A DNA stretch of 64,000 nucleotides, taken from positions 77,608 to 141,607 of the forward strand of contig DCHX01000007.1 of assembly GCA_002315685.1 (NCBI GenBank), in the 5' to 3' direction. The DNA comes from Ruminococcaceae bacterium UBA1741. Its GTDB lineage: Bacteria > Bacillota > Clostridia > Oscillospirales > Acutalibacteraceae. The first letter of the stretch is position 1. The number at the start of each line of letters is the position of its first letter. Shown in pieces: positions 24,431 through 33,981 of the stretch. The notes under the pieces are model-generated. The model searched no databases. It saw only the letters and a list, made by a program, of their open reading frames with translations, and was not told the DNA's origin. Position numbers and translations under genes: made by a program.

Positions 24431-25324
24431 ATGAAAATAATGATAACCGGCTGTCACGGTCAGTTAGGTAACGAGTTGCAGTCAATTATTAAATCCGGAA
24501 AGAGTGAAATCGGTTTGATAGCCGATGAAATTAAGAATTCCACGGTAATACCGGTTGATATTGATGAACTTGATATTTCAAATTGCGACCAAACATTAAA
24601 GTTTGTAAGCGAGAACAAACCGGATATAATTATTAACTGCGCGGCTATGACTAATGTTGACGGTTGCGAAACAATGAAAGATGTTGCCTTTAAGGTAAAT
24701 GCGTTAGGTGTTAAAAACCTTGCGATTTCCGCAAAAAGAGTCGGCGCTAAATTTATTCATGTTTCTACCGACTATGTCTTTGCCGGAAACGGAACAAAGC
24801 CTTATACCGAATGGGATATGATAAATCCCCAAAGCGTTTACGGCGCATCAAAGGCATTAGGAGAAAAATACGCCTTGACTTTTTGCGATAAAACATTTAT
24901 TGTAAGAACATCTTGGCTTTACGGATATATCGGTAAAAACTTTGTAAAAACCGTTCGCCGAGTAATAAGAGAACACGGAGGTATTACCGTTGTCAATGAC
25001 CAAAGAGGCAATCCTACCAATGCTAACGATTTGGCGCATCATCTCTTGAAGTTGGCGCTTACCGAAGAATACGGAATTTACCATTGTACCGGTGAGGGAG
25101 AATGCTCGTGGTATGATTTTGCGGTTAAAATTGCCGAATATTCGGAAATGGGCGATACCGTTAAACCTTGCACAACCGAAGAATACAACTCTAAATACAA
25201 TGTTCCTACTAAAAGACCTGAGTATTCTTCTCTTGATAATTTAGCACTTAAATGCACAGTCGGTAATGAAATGCGCGACTGGGAAATTGCATTAAAGGAA
25301 TATATTTCTAAGGTGGAGGACTAA
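24431..25324 (+). CDS. rfbD: dTDP-4-dehydrorhamnose reductase
   Basis: 297 residues. Last step of dTDP-L-rhamnose synthesis, NAD(P)H-dependent. Short-chain reductase with TGCHGQLGNEL, AAMTNVDGCE, STDYVFAGNG, and the catalytic YGASK. AAGGAG lies 12 bases before the start, four bases into the GT2 gene's end. Part of GT2-rfbD-rfbB-rfbC. Confidence 0.95.
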   Translation: MKIMITGCHGQLGNELQSIIKSGKSEIGLIADEIKNSTVIPVDIDELDISNCDQTLKFVSENKPDIIINCAAMTNVDGCETMKDVAFKVNALGVKNLAISAKRVGAKFIHVSTDYVFAGNGTKPYTEWDMINPQSVYGASKALGEKYALTFCDKTFIVRTSWLYGYIGKNFVKTVRRVIREHGGITVVNDQRGNPTNANDLAHHLLKLALTEEYGIYHCTGEGECSWYDFAVKIAEYSEMGDTVKPCTTEEYNSKYNVPTKRPEYSSLDNLALKCTVGNEMRDWEIALKEYISKVED

Positions 25325-25326
25325 TA

Positions 25327-26394
25327 ATGAAAACTTATCTTGTAACCGGCGGTGCCGGATTTATCGGCTCAAACTTTGTAATTTATATGCTTAACAAATA
25401 TGATGATGTTAAGATTATAAATGTTGACAAGCTTACTTATGCGGGCAATCTTGAAAACTTAAAGAGTGTTGAAAATAACCCCAACTACTCTTTTGTTCAA
25501 GCTGATATTTGTGATAGAGAAGCAATTTCTGCGATTTTTGCTGAAAACGATATTGATTATGTAGTAAACTTTGCTGCGGAAAGCCATGTTGACAGAAGTA
25601 TTACAAACCCCGAAATTTTTGTTAAGACAAATGTTGAGGGCACTGTTAATATGCTTCAATGTGCAAAGGTTGCATGGACCACCGGCGATGATACCTATAA
25701 GGAAGGCGTTAAATACCTTCAAGTTTCAACTGATGAGGTTTACGGTACATTAGGCGCAGAAGGCTACTTTATGGAAACCACTCCGCTTGACCCTCATTCT
25801 CCGTATTCTTCTTCAAAAGCATCTGCCGACCTTTTCGTTAAGGCGTTTGGCGACACCTATAAATTCCCGATAAATATTACCCGTTGTTCAAATAACTACG
25901 GTCCGTTCCAATTCCCCGAAAAGCTTATTCCGCTTATTATGAACAATACTCTTAAACATAAGGATTTGCCTGTTTACGGCGATGGAATGCAAATTCGCGA
26001 CTGGCTTTATGTTGAGGACCATTGTAAAGCTATTGATATGGTTGTTCGCAACGGTAAATTAGGCGAGGTTTATAATGTCGGCGGACATAACGAAAAGCCG
26101 AATATTTTTATTGTTAAGTCGATTATTGAATACATTAAGGAAAATGTTGACGAAACTGTCGGCGAGCATATGATTAAGCATGTTACCGACCGTAAGGGAC
26201 ACGACCGCCGTTACGGTATTGACCCGCAAAAGATTAAGGATGCACTTGGCTGGTATCCCGAAACCTGTTTTGAGGTTGGTATCAAAAAGACAATGAAATG
26301 GTATCTTGATAATCAGGATTGGGTACAAAATGTTGTAAGCGGTGATTATCAAAACTATTATGACAAGATGTATAGCGGAAAGAAGGAAATCTAA
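25327..26394 (+). CDS. rfbB: dTDP-glucose 4,6-dehydratase
   Basis: 355 residues. Second step of dTDP-rhamnose synthesis with tightly bound NAD. TGGAGFIGSNFV (Rossmann), STDEVYGTLG (catalytic Thr/Asp/Glu), YSSSKASAD (catalytic Tyr/Lys) and NVGGHNEKPN. Starts two bases after rfbD and its stop overlaps the rfbC start by one base. Confidence 0.96.
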   Translation: MKTYLVTGGAGFIGSNFVIYMLNKYDDVKIINVDKLTYAGNLENLKSVENNPNYSFVQADICDREAISAIFAENDIDYVVNFAAESHVDRSITNPEIFVKTNVEGTVNMLQCAKVAWTTGDDTYKEGVKYLQVSTDEVYGTLGAEGYFMETTPLDPHSPYSSSKASADLFVKAFGDTYKFPINITRCSNNYGPFQFPEKLIPLIMNNTLKHKDLPVYGDGMQIRDWLYVEDHCKAIDMVVRNGKLGEVYNVGGHNEKPNIFIVKSIIEYIKENVDETVGEHMIKHVTDRKGHDRRYGIDPQKIKDALGWYPETCFEVGIKKTMKWYLDNQDWVQNVVSGDYQNYYDKMYSGKKEI

Positions 26395-26945
26395 TGGGTA
26401 AGTTTAACTTCATTAAGACTTCTATTGACGGTGTAATAATTGTTGAGCCAACCGCTTACGGCGATAATCGCGGCTACTTTATGGAAACCTATCAAAAAGA
26501 GGATTTTATTAAGGGCGGAATTGCCGTAGATTTTGTTCAGGATAATCAATCTATGTCAACAAAAGGCGTTCTCCGCGGACTTCATTTTCAAAAGCAGTTC
26601 AGTCAGTCAAAGCTTGTTCGTTGTATTAAGGGCGAGGTTTTTGATGTTGCCGTTGACCTTCGTGAAGGTTCTCCTACATTCGGCAAGTGGGAAGGTGTTG
26701 TTCTTTCGGCTGAAAACAAAAGACAATTCTTTATTCCGAAGGATTTTGCTCACGGATTTTTAGTGCTTTCCGATGAAGCCGAATTTGTTTATAAGGTTGA
26801 CGATTTTTATCATCCTAATGATGAGGGCGGCTTAATGTGGAATGACCCCGATATCGGAATAGACTGGCCGATTTCCGAAGATATGGAAATTAACCTCTCC
26901 GATAAGGATAAACTACATCCTCCTTTCAAAAATTTCAAAAGATAA
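26394..26945 (+). CDS. rfbC: dTDP-4-dehydrorhamnose 3,5-epimerase
   Basis: 183 residues, cupin fold. Catalytic His in LRGLHFQK, FDVAVDLREGSPTFG, and Tyr in AEFVYKVDDFYHP; FIPKDFAHGFLVLSDEAE. No rfbA (thymidylyltransferase) is in the window, so that step must be encoded elsewhere. Confidence 0.96.
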   Translation: MGKFNFIKTSIDGVIIVEPTAYGDNRGYFMETYQKEDFIKGGIAVDFVQDNQSMSTKGVLRGLHFQKQFSQSKLVRCIKGEVFDVAVDLREGSPTFGKWEGVVLSAENKRQFFIPKDFAHGFLVLSDEAEFVYKVDDFYHPNDEGGLMWNDPDIGIDWPISEDMEINLSDKDKLHPPFKNFKR

Positions 26946-26950
26946 TTTAT

Positions 26951-26994
26951 AAACCTCCCGATTTAGGACAAAATAATCCGTGAAAGGGAGGTTT
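26951..26994 (+). terminator. Terminator-like hairpin overlapping the RBS of the 26999 gene
   Basis: AAACCTCCC (26951-26959) pairs perfectly with GGGAGGTTT (26986-26994), with a 26-base loop. GGGAGG is the ribosome binding site of the next gene, seven bases before its ATG. Confidence 0.65.
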
Positions 26995-26998
26995 TGTT

Positions 26999-27181
26999 AT
27001 GCAAAAAGGTTCTATGAATTTTATTAAAGGTATGGGCGCCGGAATGATAGCAGGAGCAGCGGTTGTAATTACCTGCAAAACGGTTTTAGGCGAGAGTAAT
27101 CACGGAATCACAAAAGGCTCTGCGAAGATTGTCCGTGCGGCAGGAGATTTCATTGACGGAATCCAAACAATGTTCAAATGA
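26999..27181 (+). CDS. Small membrane protein, YtxH-like
   Basis: 60 residues. A Gly/Ala-rich hydrophobic segment (MGAGMIAGAAVVITCK, about 12-27) followed by an amphipathic C-terminal helix (VRAAGDFIDGIQTMFK). The glycine-rich single-pass start resembles YtxH-type stress proteins, but the match is too short to be sure. It follows rfbC by 53 bases and is followed by its own terminator; its RBS lies in a hairpin. Confidence 0.65.
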   Translation: MQKGSMNFIKGMGAGMIAGAAVVITCKTVLGESNHGITKGSAKIVRAAGDFIDGIQTMFK

Positions 27182-27193
27182 AAAGAAGTACCG

Positions 27194-27234
27194 GTTGCAG
27201 AGTGTCCTAACGGACGCTCCGCAACGAAATTTTT
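27194..27234 (+). terminator. Terminator after the 26999 gene
   Basis: GTTGC-A-GAGTGTCC pairs with GGACGCTC-C-GCAAC around a TAAC loop, then GAAATTTTT. Confidence 0.75.
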
Positions 27235-27261
27235 ACTTAAAAAAGTTTTGAATAAAAAACC

Positions 27262-27289
27262 TTGACATATCTTATTTTTGTGTTATAAT
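27262..27289 (+). promoter_or_regulatory. Promoter of infC-rpmI-rplT
   Basis: TTGACA (27262-27267), 16 bases, TATAAT (27284-27289) with TG upstream. Confidence 0.85.
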
Positions 27290-27299
27290 CATAAAGACA

Positions 27300-27428
27300 A
27301 CGAAGAAGAATGTTCCGTTCTCACCTTGCGATTTTTGTTTCAAGGTTAATAAAATTAAGGTCATTATTATGATTTTGTTTTATAGACGCGGACATTTTTT
27401 GTCTGCGTTTTAATTTTACCAATTTTAC
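27300..27428 (+). ncRNA. infC leader RNA (probable L20-responsive leader) with attenuator
   Basis: About 150 bases of untranslated leader containing TTCCGTTCTCACC, an ACCTTG/CAAGGT stem (27323-27346) and a late terminator hairpin (27386-27408, ACGCGGACA with TGTCTGCGT) followed by a T-rich run. L20 leaders of Firmicutes in front of infC-rpmI-rplT let excess L20 stop transcription; position and content match. I did not trace the full Rfam structure. Confidence 0.6.
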
Positions 27429-27442
27429 GGAGGTGCTTCACA

Positions 27443-27964
27443 ATCAGCAGCAAAGAATTAGCTATTAACGAAGGTATAAAGGTTAAGGAAGTTCGTGTAA
27501 TTTCGGACGATGGATCACAGCTTGGCATTTTGCCGATTGAAAAGGCAATAGAAACCGCTTATGCTAAGGACCTTGACCTTGTAAACATTTCTCCGAATGC
27601 CGTTCCACCCGTATGCAAAATTATGGACTACGGCAAGTATCGTTTTGAACAAACGAAGAGAGAAAAAGATGCTAAAAAGAATCAAAAGGTTATTGAGATT
27701 AAGGAAATTCGCCTGATAGGTGTAGGAATTGATACTCATGACTTTGAAACAAAGGGCAATCACGCAATTAAGTTTTTGAAGTCTGGAAACAAAGTTAAGT
27801 TTTCCATTCGTTTTAGGGGACGCGAATTAGGACATCCTGAAATGGGTTATGAATTGATGGAGCGTTTTGCAAAGTATTGCGAGGAAGTTGCAACTGTTGA
27901 AAAAGCTGCTAAGATGGAAGGTCGTAACATGTTAATGTTTATGGCTCCGAAATCGGGTAAATAA
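27443..27964 (+). CDS. infC: Translation initiation factor IF-3, ATC start
   Basis: 173 residues. Binds the 30S subunit and checks initiator tRNA and start codon. The protein begins at ATC 27443, seven bases after GGAGGTG (27429-27435); no ATG, GTG or TTG is available until TTG 27530, which would remove the first 29 residues (ISSKELAINEGIKV...), a conserved N-terminal part. Rare AUU/AUC/AUA starts are typical of infC and allow IF-3 to limit its own synthesis. C-terminal domain shows RFRGRELGHPEMGYELMERF. Confidence 0.95.
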   Translation: MSSKELAINEGIKVKEVRVISDDGSQLGILPIEKAIETAYAKDLDLVNISPNAVPPVCKIMDYGKYRFEQTKREKDAKKNQKVIEIKEIRLIGVGIDTHDFETKGNHAIKFLKSGNKVKFSIRFRGRELGHPEMGYELMERFAKYCEEVATVEKAAKMEGRNMLMFMAPKSGK

Positions 27965-27991
27965 AGTATTTTAATTTAGGAGGACATAAAA

Positions 27992-28189
27992 ATGCCTAAG
28001 ATCAAAACACATAGTGGTGCTAAAAAGCGCTTTAAGCTTACAAAAACCGGCAAGGTTAAGCGTGCTCATGCTTTTAAGTCACACATTCTTAACAAAAAAA
28101 CAACAAAGCGTAAGAGAAATCTTCGCAAGGTCGTATGTGCCGATGCAACAAATGTAGCAAAGGTAAAGAAAATGATTCCGTATAAATAA
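27992..28189 (+). CDS. rpmI: Ribosomal protein bL35
   Basis: 65 residues, basic, with the typical start [20 protein letters not shown] and the RKRNLRK tail. RBS AGGAGG. Standard infC-rpmI-rplT order. Confidence 0.97.
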   Translation: MPKIKTHSGAKKRFKLTKTGKVKRAHAFKSHILNKKTTKRKRNLRKVVCADATNVAKVKKMIPYK

Positions 28190-28219
28190 TCGGTATTAAA
28201 TTAGTGGAGGTTACTTATT

Positions 28220-28579
28220 ATGGCTCGTGTTAAAGGTGCGTTAGCAACACGCAAAAGAAGAAAGAAAACATTAAAACTTGCCAAGGGTTATTTTGGCGCA
28301 AAATCTAAACTCTTCAAAACTGCGAAAGAAGCTGTTATGAAGTCCGGCAACTATGCTTATATAGGTCGTAGACTTAAAAAGCGTGATTTTCGCCGTTTGT
28401 GGATTACTCGCATTTCTGCTGCCGCAAAAATGAATGATATGAATTATTCAACATTTATAAACGGTCTTAATAAAGCCGGTGTTCAGATTAACCGTAAGAT
28501 GTTAGCTGATATTGCCGTTAATGATGCGAAGGGCTTTGCTGCTCTTGCAAAGACTGCGAAGAAAGCATTAGAAAAATAA
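28220..28579 (+). CDS. rplT: Ribosomal protein bL20
   Basis: 119 residues with [23 protein letters not shown] and the [20 protein letters not shown] block. A 23S rRNA-binding assembly protein and the likely feedback repressor of this operon. A strong terminator follows. Confidence 0.97.
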   Translation: MARVKGALATRKRRKKTLKLAKGYFGAKSKLFKTAKEAVMKSGNYAYIGRRLKKRDFRRLWITRISAAAKMNDMNYSTFINGLNKAGVQINRKMLADIAVNDAKGFAALAKTAKKALEK

Positions 28580-28585
28580 TTTTTA

Positions 28586-28614
28586 TCGCCCGAGAAGAAT
28601 CTCGGGCGAATTTT
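28586..28614 (+). terminator. Terminator after rplT
   Basis: TCGCCCGAGA and TCTCGGGCGA form a perfect 10-bp stem with an AGAA loop, followed by TTTT. Confidence 0.9.
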
Positions 28615-28648
28615 GATATTTACTGATTTTTTCAAAGGGTGATTTTTA

Positions 28649-29428
28649 ATGAAAAACTTTGTTTTTTTGACTTCAAAAGACAATAAATATCTAAAATATG
28701 CGGCAAAATTGCAAAAATCGGCATCTACTCGTGAAAACGATAAAATGTTTGTTTTAGAGGGATTTAGAATTATAAGTGATGCTTATGAAAATAATATCAC
28801 TTTTGATTGTGTTTTTTCTTCCGAAACTTATTATGCTAAATATGAGGATAAAGTTCAAAGGTTTTTTGAAAACTCAAAAAATTGTTTTGTTGTAGTTGAC
28901 TTTCTTTTTGAAAAAATTTGCGAAACAACCAACCCGCAAGGTATATTAGCAATAGCAAATATGCCTGAAAATGCTGAAATAATCAATAAAAACGGCAGAT
29001 ATTTAGCGCTTGACAATTTAAGCGACCCTTCAAATCTCGGTGCTATTTCAAGAACTGCGGAGGCTTTGGGAGTTAGCGGAATAATAATTACAAAGAACAG
29101 TTGCGACCCTTATTCTCCGAAATCGCTTAGGGCATCAATGGGAACATTACTTAGAATCCCTCTTTTTATTTGTGATGATATTATTTCGGTAATTAAAGAA
29201 AATAATTTAAGAAGCTTTGCCTGTGTAGTTGACAGGGGTGCTCAAAGTATTACTGACATATCTTTTACGGACGGCGATGTAATTATTATCGGGAACGAGG
29301 CAAACGGAATCAGCGAAATAGTAAAAGAATTATCAGATAGAAAAATCACTATTCCCATGAAGGGCAGAGCGGAATCTCTTAATGCTGCTCAAGCTGCGGC
29401 TATTGCGGCTTTTGAGCTTACAAAATAA
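28649..29428 (+). CDS. TrmH/SpoU-family RNA 2'-O-methyltransferase
   Basis: 259 residues. N-terminal substrate-binding domain (FVLEGFRIISDAYEN) and a knotted SPOUT domain with LDNLSDPSNLGAISRTAEALG (motif 1), IIGNEANGIS (motif 2) and IPMKGRAESLNAAQAAAI (motif 3). Methylates a ribose in rRNA or tRNA with SAM; the target nucleotide is unknown. Followed by dprA. Confidence 0.93.
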   Translation: MKNFVFLTSKDNKYLKYAAKLQKSASTRENDKMFVLEGFRIISDAYENNITFDCVFSSETYYAKYEDKVQRFFENSKNCFVVVDFLFEKICETTNPQGILAIANMPENAEIINKNGRYLALDNLSDPSNLGAISRTAEALGVSGIIITKNSCDPYSPKSLRASMGTLLRIPLFICDDIISVIKENNLRSFACVVDRGAQSITDISFTDGDVIIIGNEANGISEIVKELSDRKITIPMKGRAESLNAAQAAAIAAFELTK

Positions 29429-29447
29429 TTTAAGGTCGGTGAGAAAT

Positions 29448-30587
29448 ATGACTGACTTTTTTCTTAAAAATTTAATATCAATTCAGCATACCTTCGGTAT
29501 AGGTACTAAACGAAGTTTTACTATTGCTAAAACACTTTTTGAAAAAAACTTATTGAATTGCAGTATTAAAACCGCCGGAATTGACTTGTTTTCGGATAAA
29601 ATCAACTTAAAAATAGCAAATTTTGATTACAAAAACGCCGAAAATATAATAGTCGATTCAAAAAAGCGAAATATTAAAATCATTACATATTTCGATGAAG
29701 AATTTCCATCGTTGTTAAAAGAAATACCAATACCGCCGATTTTGATTTTTGTAAAAGGCAAATTGCCTGATTTTGAAAAACTACCTGCAATTACTATTGT
29801 CGGTCCGCGTGAGCCGAGTGCGTTCGGTAAAAAGGCGGCATTTTCTTTAGGATTTAGATTGGCTCGTGCAGGAATGATAGTGGTAAGCGGAGGTGCACTC
29901 GGTGTCGATAGTGCTGCACACAAAGGCGCTATTTCTGCCGAGGGGATAACCGTTTGTGTTTTGGGTTGCGGAATTGATTCGGATTATTTGAGCGAAACTA
30001 AGCCTTTAAGAGAAAAAATTACAAACAAAGGTTGCCTTATATCAGAATATCCACCCTTAACACCTGCAACTAAATTTACATTTCCCATAAGAAATCGTAT
30101 TTTATCGGGATTATCGCTTGGTTCCGTAATTGTTGAGGCAGGTGAGAAAAGCGGTGCTTTGATTACCGCAAGACACGCATTAGACCAAGGCAGAGATGTT
30201 TTTGTAATACCCGGTAATCCGACTCAAAAGGAGTATAAAGGCTCAAACAGTTTGTTGCGTGACGGCGCTAAACCTCTTATTGACACGCTTGATATTTTTA
30301 ATGAATATCTATCAAGTTATTGTGATGTTTTAGATATAGAAAAAGCATTTTCAAAGATTGAAAATAAGGATAAAACAAAAGAAAATAAAAAAATTCAAAA
30401 AAATATTAAAGAAACACTTTCAAAAGAGGCAAAAATAGTATATAATTATTTAGATATTCCGATGTTTTGTATTGATGATTTATCGGGATGCGGTTTAAGT
30501 GCCGATTTAATTCTTTCTGCGCTTACCGAACTTGAACTTGAAAATTTGATTACACCTATTCCGGGTGGTAAATACAAAGTGTTATAA
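29448..30587 (+). CDS. dprA: DNA processing protein DprA/Smf
   Basis: 379 residues. Loads RecA on incoming single-stranded DNA during natural transformation; also present in non-competent species. An N-terminal helical region, then the Rossmann-like core with VGPREPSAFGKKAAFSLG, VSGGALGVDSAAHKGAI, LGCGIDSDY, FPIRNRILSGLS and EAGEKSGALITARHALDQGR, and a C-terminal winged helix. I start at ATG 29448 because the upstream frame overlaps trmH without a ribosome site. Order dprA-topA-trmFO is conserved in Firmicutes. Confidence 0.95.
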   Translation: MTDFFLKNLISIQHTFGIGTKRSFTIAKTLFEKNLLNCSIKTAGIDLFSDKINLKIANFDYKNAENIIVDSKKRNIKIITYFDEEFPSLLKEIPIPPILIFVKGKLPDFEKLPAITIVGPREPSAFGKKAAFSLGFRLARAGMIVVSGGALGVDSAAHKGAISAEGITVCVLGCGIDSDYLSETKPLREKITNKGCLISEYPPLTPATKFTFPIRNRILSGLSLGSVIVEAGEKSGALITARHALDQGRDVFVIPGNPTQKEYKGSNSLLRDGAKPLIDTLDIFNEYLSSYCDVLDIEKAFSKIENKDKTKENKKIQKNIKETLSKEAKIVYNYLDIPMFCIDDLSGCGLSADLILSALTELELENLITPIPGGKYKVL

Positions 30588-30599
30588 AGGAGTAATTTG

Positions 30600-32693
30600 A
30601 TGTCTAAACTCGTTATTGTTGAGTCGCCTACAAAAGTAAAAAGTATAAAAAAATATTTGGGTAGCGACTACGAAGTTATGGCTTCTATGGGACATATTCG
30701 TGATTTACCGAAATCAAAGCTTGGTATTGATGTTGAAAATAATTTCAAACTTCAATATATCAATATGCCTGAAAAAAAGGAACTTATTAAATCCTTAAAG
30801 GCCGCGGCGGAAAAAAGCGATTCGGTTTTGCTTGCAACCGACCCTGATAGAGAGGGAGAGGCAATTTCTTGGCATTTGGCACAAATTTTATCACTTGATA
30901 TGAATGATAAAAACCGTGTTACCTTTAACGAAATTACAAAATCGGGTGTTACCGCCGGTATTAAGCAACCCCGTGCGCTTGATCTTGATTTAGTTGATGC
31001 ACAGCAAGCTCGCCGTGCGCTTGATAGAATTGTCGGTTATAAGTTAAGTCCGTTTCTTTGGAAAAAAGTTAAAGGCGGACTTTCGGCAGGTCGTGTACAG
31101 TCGGTTGCTCTTAAACTGATTGTTGACAGAGAAAGAGAAATTGAAAAGTTTGTATCCGAAGAATTTTGGAGTGTAGATGCAAAACTTTCGGCAAACAAAG
31201 CGACATTTGATGCAAAGCTTTACGGTTTTGCCGACGGCAAAAAGCTTGATACAATTAAGAATAAAGAATCTGCTAACAGTATTGTTGACGAACTTAAAAA
31301 TGCCGAATATACTGTTTCTTCGGTTAAAAAGGGTAAAAGACACAAACAACCGGCACCTCCTTTTATTACTTCTACATTACAGCAAGAGGCTTCAAGACGC
31401 TATAATTTTACCGGTCAAAAGACTATGAGAATTGCTCAACAGTTATATGAGGGAATTGATGTTCCGTCTTATGGTGTTACCGGTCTTATTACCTATATGC
31501 GTACCGACTCTTTGCGTATTTCCGATGAGGCGAGGAGTTTAGGTAATGATTTTATCAAGAAAACTTACGGCGATAAGTATTTACCCGAAAAGCCTAATTA
31601 TTATAAGACAAAAAGCGGTGCACAGGATGCCCACGAAGCAATCAGACCTACAATAATCACCCTTACTCCTGCACTTGCAAAGGATTCGCTTACTGCCGAC
31701 CAATATAAGCTATATAAAATTATTTGGGAACGCTTTATTGCTTCTTTAATGTCTCCTTGTGTTCAAAATACCGTTAATGTTGATATTGTAGCCGGAAATT
31801 ACTTGTTTAAGGCAAGTGGTTATAAGGTTGACTTTGACGGCTTTACGGTTTTATATGTTGAGGGTAAGGATGACGAAACTAATGACAATATTTCTCAACT
31901 GCCCGATATGTCGAAAGGTGATTTGTTAAAACTTAAAAAGTTAGTGCCAAATCAACACTTTACGCAACCGCCTGCAAGATATACCGAGCCTACTCTTATT
32001 AAGGCACTTGACGAAAACGGTATCGGCAGACCTTCAACCTATGCACCGATTATTTCAAATATATTGCAAAGAACATATATTGAAAGAGAAAAGAAATCGT
32101 TAAAGCCTACTGCTTTGGGTACTGTTGTATCAGACCTTATAGGTGAACATTTCAAATCAATAGTTGATGTTAAATTTACGGCAGGTTTTGAAAAGAAGCT
32201 TGATAAAATCGGTTTAGGAGAAGCAAATTGGACTAAAATTATAAATGAATTTTACGGGGATTTTGATGCTTTGTATCAAAAGGCCGAAAATTCACTAAAC
32301 GGTAAGCATTTGAAGGTGCCCGATGAAGAGACCGATATTGTTTGCGATAAATGCGGTAGGAAAATGGTTGTAAAGAACGGTCGATTCGGTAAATTCTTGG
32401 CTTGTCCCGGTTACCCCGAATGTAAAAACACAAAGCCCGTTCCCGAGGATGAGGTAAAACAACCTTGTCCGAAATGCGGTGCAAAGCTTGTTAAGAGAAT
32501 TTCTAAAAAGGGTAAAAAATTCTATGGATGCTCTAATTATCCTAACTGTGATTTTGCGGCTCCCGGCGTTCCGACAGGTGAGCTTTGTAAAGAATGCGGA
32601 GGATATATGATTAGCGGTATTCGCGGAAGAAAGTATTGTATAAATTCCGAATGTCCCACAAGAAAGAAAACCGCTAACAAAGATGATGAATAA
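30600..32693 (+). CDS. topA: DNA topoisomerase I
   Basis: 697 residues. Relaxes negative supercoils by a single-strand break. Toprim domain [19 protein letters not shown] with [15 protein letters not shown]; catalytic Tyr in [14 protein letters not shown]-terminal three zinc ribbons (CDKCGRK..CPGYPEC; CPKCGAK..CSNYPNC; CKECGG..CINSEC). RBS AAAGGAG; ATG 30600 follows an in-frame TTG. Overlaps trmFO by 11 bases. Confidence 0.97.
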   Translation: MSKLVIVESPTKVKSIKKYLGSDYEVMASMGHIRDLPKSKLGIDVENNFKLQYINMPEKKELIKSLKAAAEKSDSVLLATDPDREGEAISWHLAQILSLDMNDKNRVTFNEITKSGVTAGIKQPRALDLDLVDAQQARRALDRIVGYKLSPFLWKKVKGGLSAGRVQSVALKLIVDREREIEKFVSEEFWSVDAKLSANKATFDAKLYGFADGKKLDTIKNKESANSIVDELKNAEYTVSSVKKGKRHKQPAPPFITSTLQQEASRRYNFTGQKTMRIAQQLYEGIDVPSYGVTGLITYMRTDSLRISDEARSLGNDFIKKTYGDKYLPEKPNYYKTKSGAQDAHEAIRPTIITLTPALAKDSLTADQYKLYKIIWERFIASLMSPCVQNTVNVDIVAGNYLFKASGYKVDFDGFTVLYVEGKDDETNDNISQLPDMSKGDLLKLKKLVPNQHFTQPPARYTEPTLIKALDENGIGRPSTYAPIISNILQRTYIEREKKSLKPTALGTVVSDLIGEHFKSIVDVKFTAGFEKKLDKIGLGEANWTKIINEFYGDFDALYQKAENSLNGKHLKVPDEETDIVCDKCGRKMVVKNGRFGKFLACPGYPECKNTKPVPEDEVKQPCPKCGAKLVKRISKKGKKFYGCSNYPNCDFAAPGVPTGELCKECGGYMISGIRGRKYCINSECPTRKKTANKDDE

Positions 32694-33978
32694 TAAAATT
32701 ACGGTTATCGGCGCAGGTCTTGCAGGATGCGAGGCGGCAAATACCGTTGCAAGTATGGGCGTAAAGGTTAAGCTTATCGAAATGAAACCGATAAAGCATT
32801 CGCCTGCGCATAAGAGCGATAATTTTGCCGAGCTTGTTTGCTCAAATTCCTTAAAGGCAAGTCGTGTTGACTCTGCCGCAGGTTTACTGAAAGCCGAAAT
32901 GCGGGAATTAGGCTCACTTTGTTTATCGGCTGCCGATAAAGCTTCGGTTGCCGCCGGAGGTGCTTTGGCGGTTGATAGAGATATTTTTTCGAAACTTATT
33001 ACCGAATCCGTAAAATCAAACGAAAACATTTCGGTAATAAATCAAGTTGTTGAAAAAATTCCTAAGGATGAAATAGTAATTATTGCGACAGGACCGCTTA
33101 CCGATTCTGCATTAGCGGATGATATAAGTAGTTATTTAGAAACCGATTCGCTTAATTTCTATGATGCCGCAGCACCTATTGTAACAAAAGAAAGTATTGA
33201 TTTTTCAAATGCCTTTATTGCTTCAAGATATTCCGATTCATCAGATGAAGGCGATTATATAAATTGCCCGATGAATAAGGAAGAATATGAGCAGTTTTAT
33301 AATGAACTGATTACGGCAGAGTCGGCTATTGTTCATAATTTTGATGTTTATGAGGGCTGTATGCCGGTGGAGGTTTTGGCAAAGCGAGGTATAGATTCTA
33401 TAAGATTCGGCCCACTAAAACCGGTAGGTCTTAGGGACCCGAGAACCGGTCATAGACCTTGGGCGGTTGTTCAACTTCGTAAAGAAAACTCACAAGGCTC
33501 TCTTTATAATATGGTCGGTTTTCAAACCAACCTGAAATTCCCCGAGCAAAAGAGAGTTTTTTCACTAATTCCGGCTCTGAAAAATGCCGAATTTACACGA
33601 TACGGTGTTATGCACAGAAACACTTTTATTAACTCGCCGAAAGTATTAAATAAGGATTTGTCCCTAAATAAGAACCAAAATATCTTTTTTGCGGGGCAAA
33701 TTTCAGGCGTTGAGGGTTATATGGAATCTGCTGCGAGCGGTATTATTGCGGGAATAAATGCCGTAAAGCTTCTAAAAGGCGAAGAACCTCTTATTTTACC
33801 CGAATATACAATGATAGGCGCTTTGATAAATTATATTTGTGATTCGTTTGTTAAGGATTTTCAGCCTATGGGGGCAAATTTCGGAATAATTCCACCTCTT
33901 GAAAATCATATTAGAGATAAAAGAGAGCGTTATATGGCTCTTGCTAATCGTTCACTTGACTTTTTTAAGGAGATGTAA
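32683..33978 (+). CDS. trmFO: Methylenetetrahydrofolate-tRNA-(uracil-5-)-methyltransferase TrmFO
   Basis: 431 residues. Folate-dependent flavoenzyme that forms m5U54 in the T-loop of tRNA. FAD motif [16 protein letters not shown], then [33 protein letters not shown] and [18 protein letters not shown]. Starts inside the end of topA; ATG 32686 is an alternative. No strong RBS, so translation probably depends on topA. Confidence 0.96.
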   Translation: MMNNKITVIGAGLAGCEAANTVASMGVKVKLIEMKPIKHSPAHKSDNFAELVCSNSLKASRVDSAAGLLKAEMRELGSLCLSAADKASVAAGGALAVDRDIFSKLITESVKSNENISVINQVVEKIPKDEIVIIATGPLTDSALADDISSYLETDSLNFYDAAAPIVTKESIDFSNAFIASRYSDSSDEGDYINCPMNKEEYEQFYNELITAESAIVHNFDVYEGCMPVEVLAKRGIDSIRFGPLKPVGLRDPRTGHRPWAVVQLRKENSQGSLYNMVGFQTNLKFPEQKRVFSLIPALKNAEFTRYGVMHRNTFINSPKVLNKDLSLNKNQNIFFAGQISGVEGYMESAASGIIAGINAVKLLKGEEPLILPEYTMIGALINYICDSFVKDFQPMGANFGIIPPLENHIRDKRERYMALANRSLDFFKEM

Positions 33979-33981
33979 GCT

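Noticed and set aside
27310..27372. A 20-codon frame in the infC leader (MFRSHLAIF...)
   Set aside because: No SD upstream, and its bases are better explained by the leader fold; not supported as a gene.
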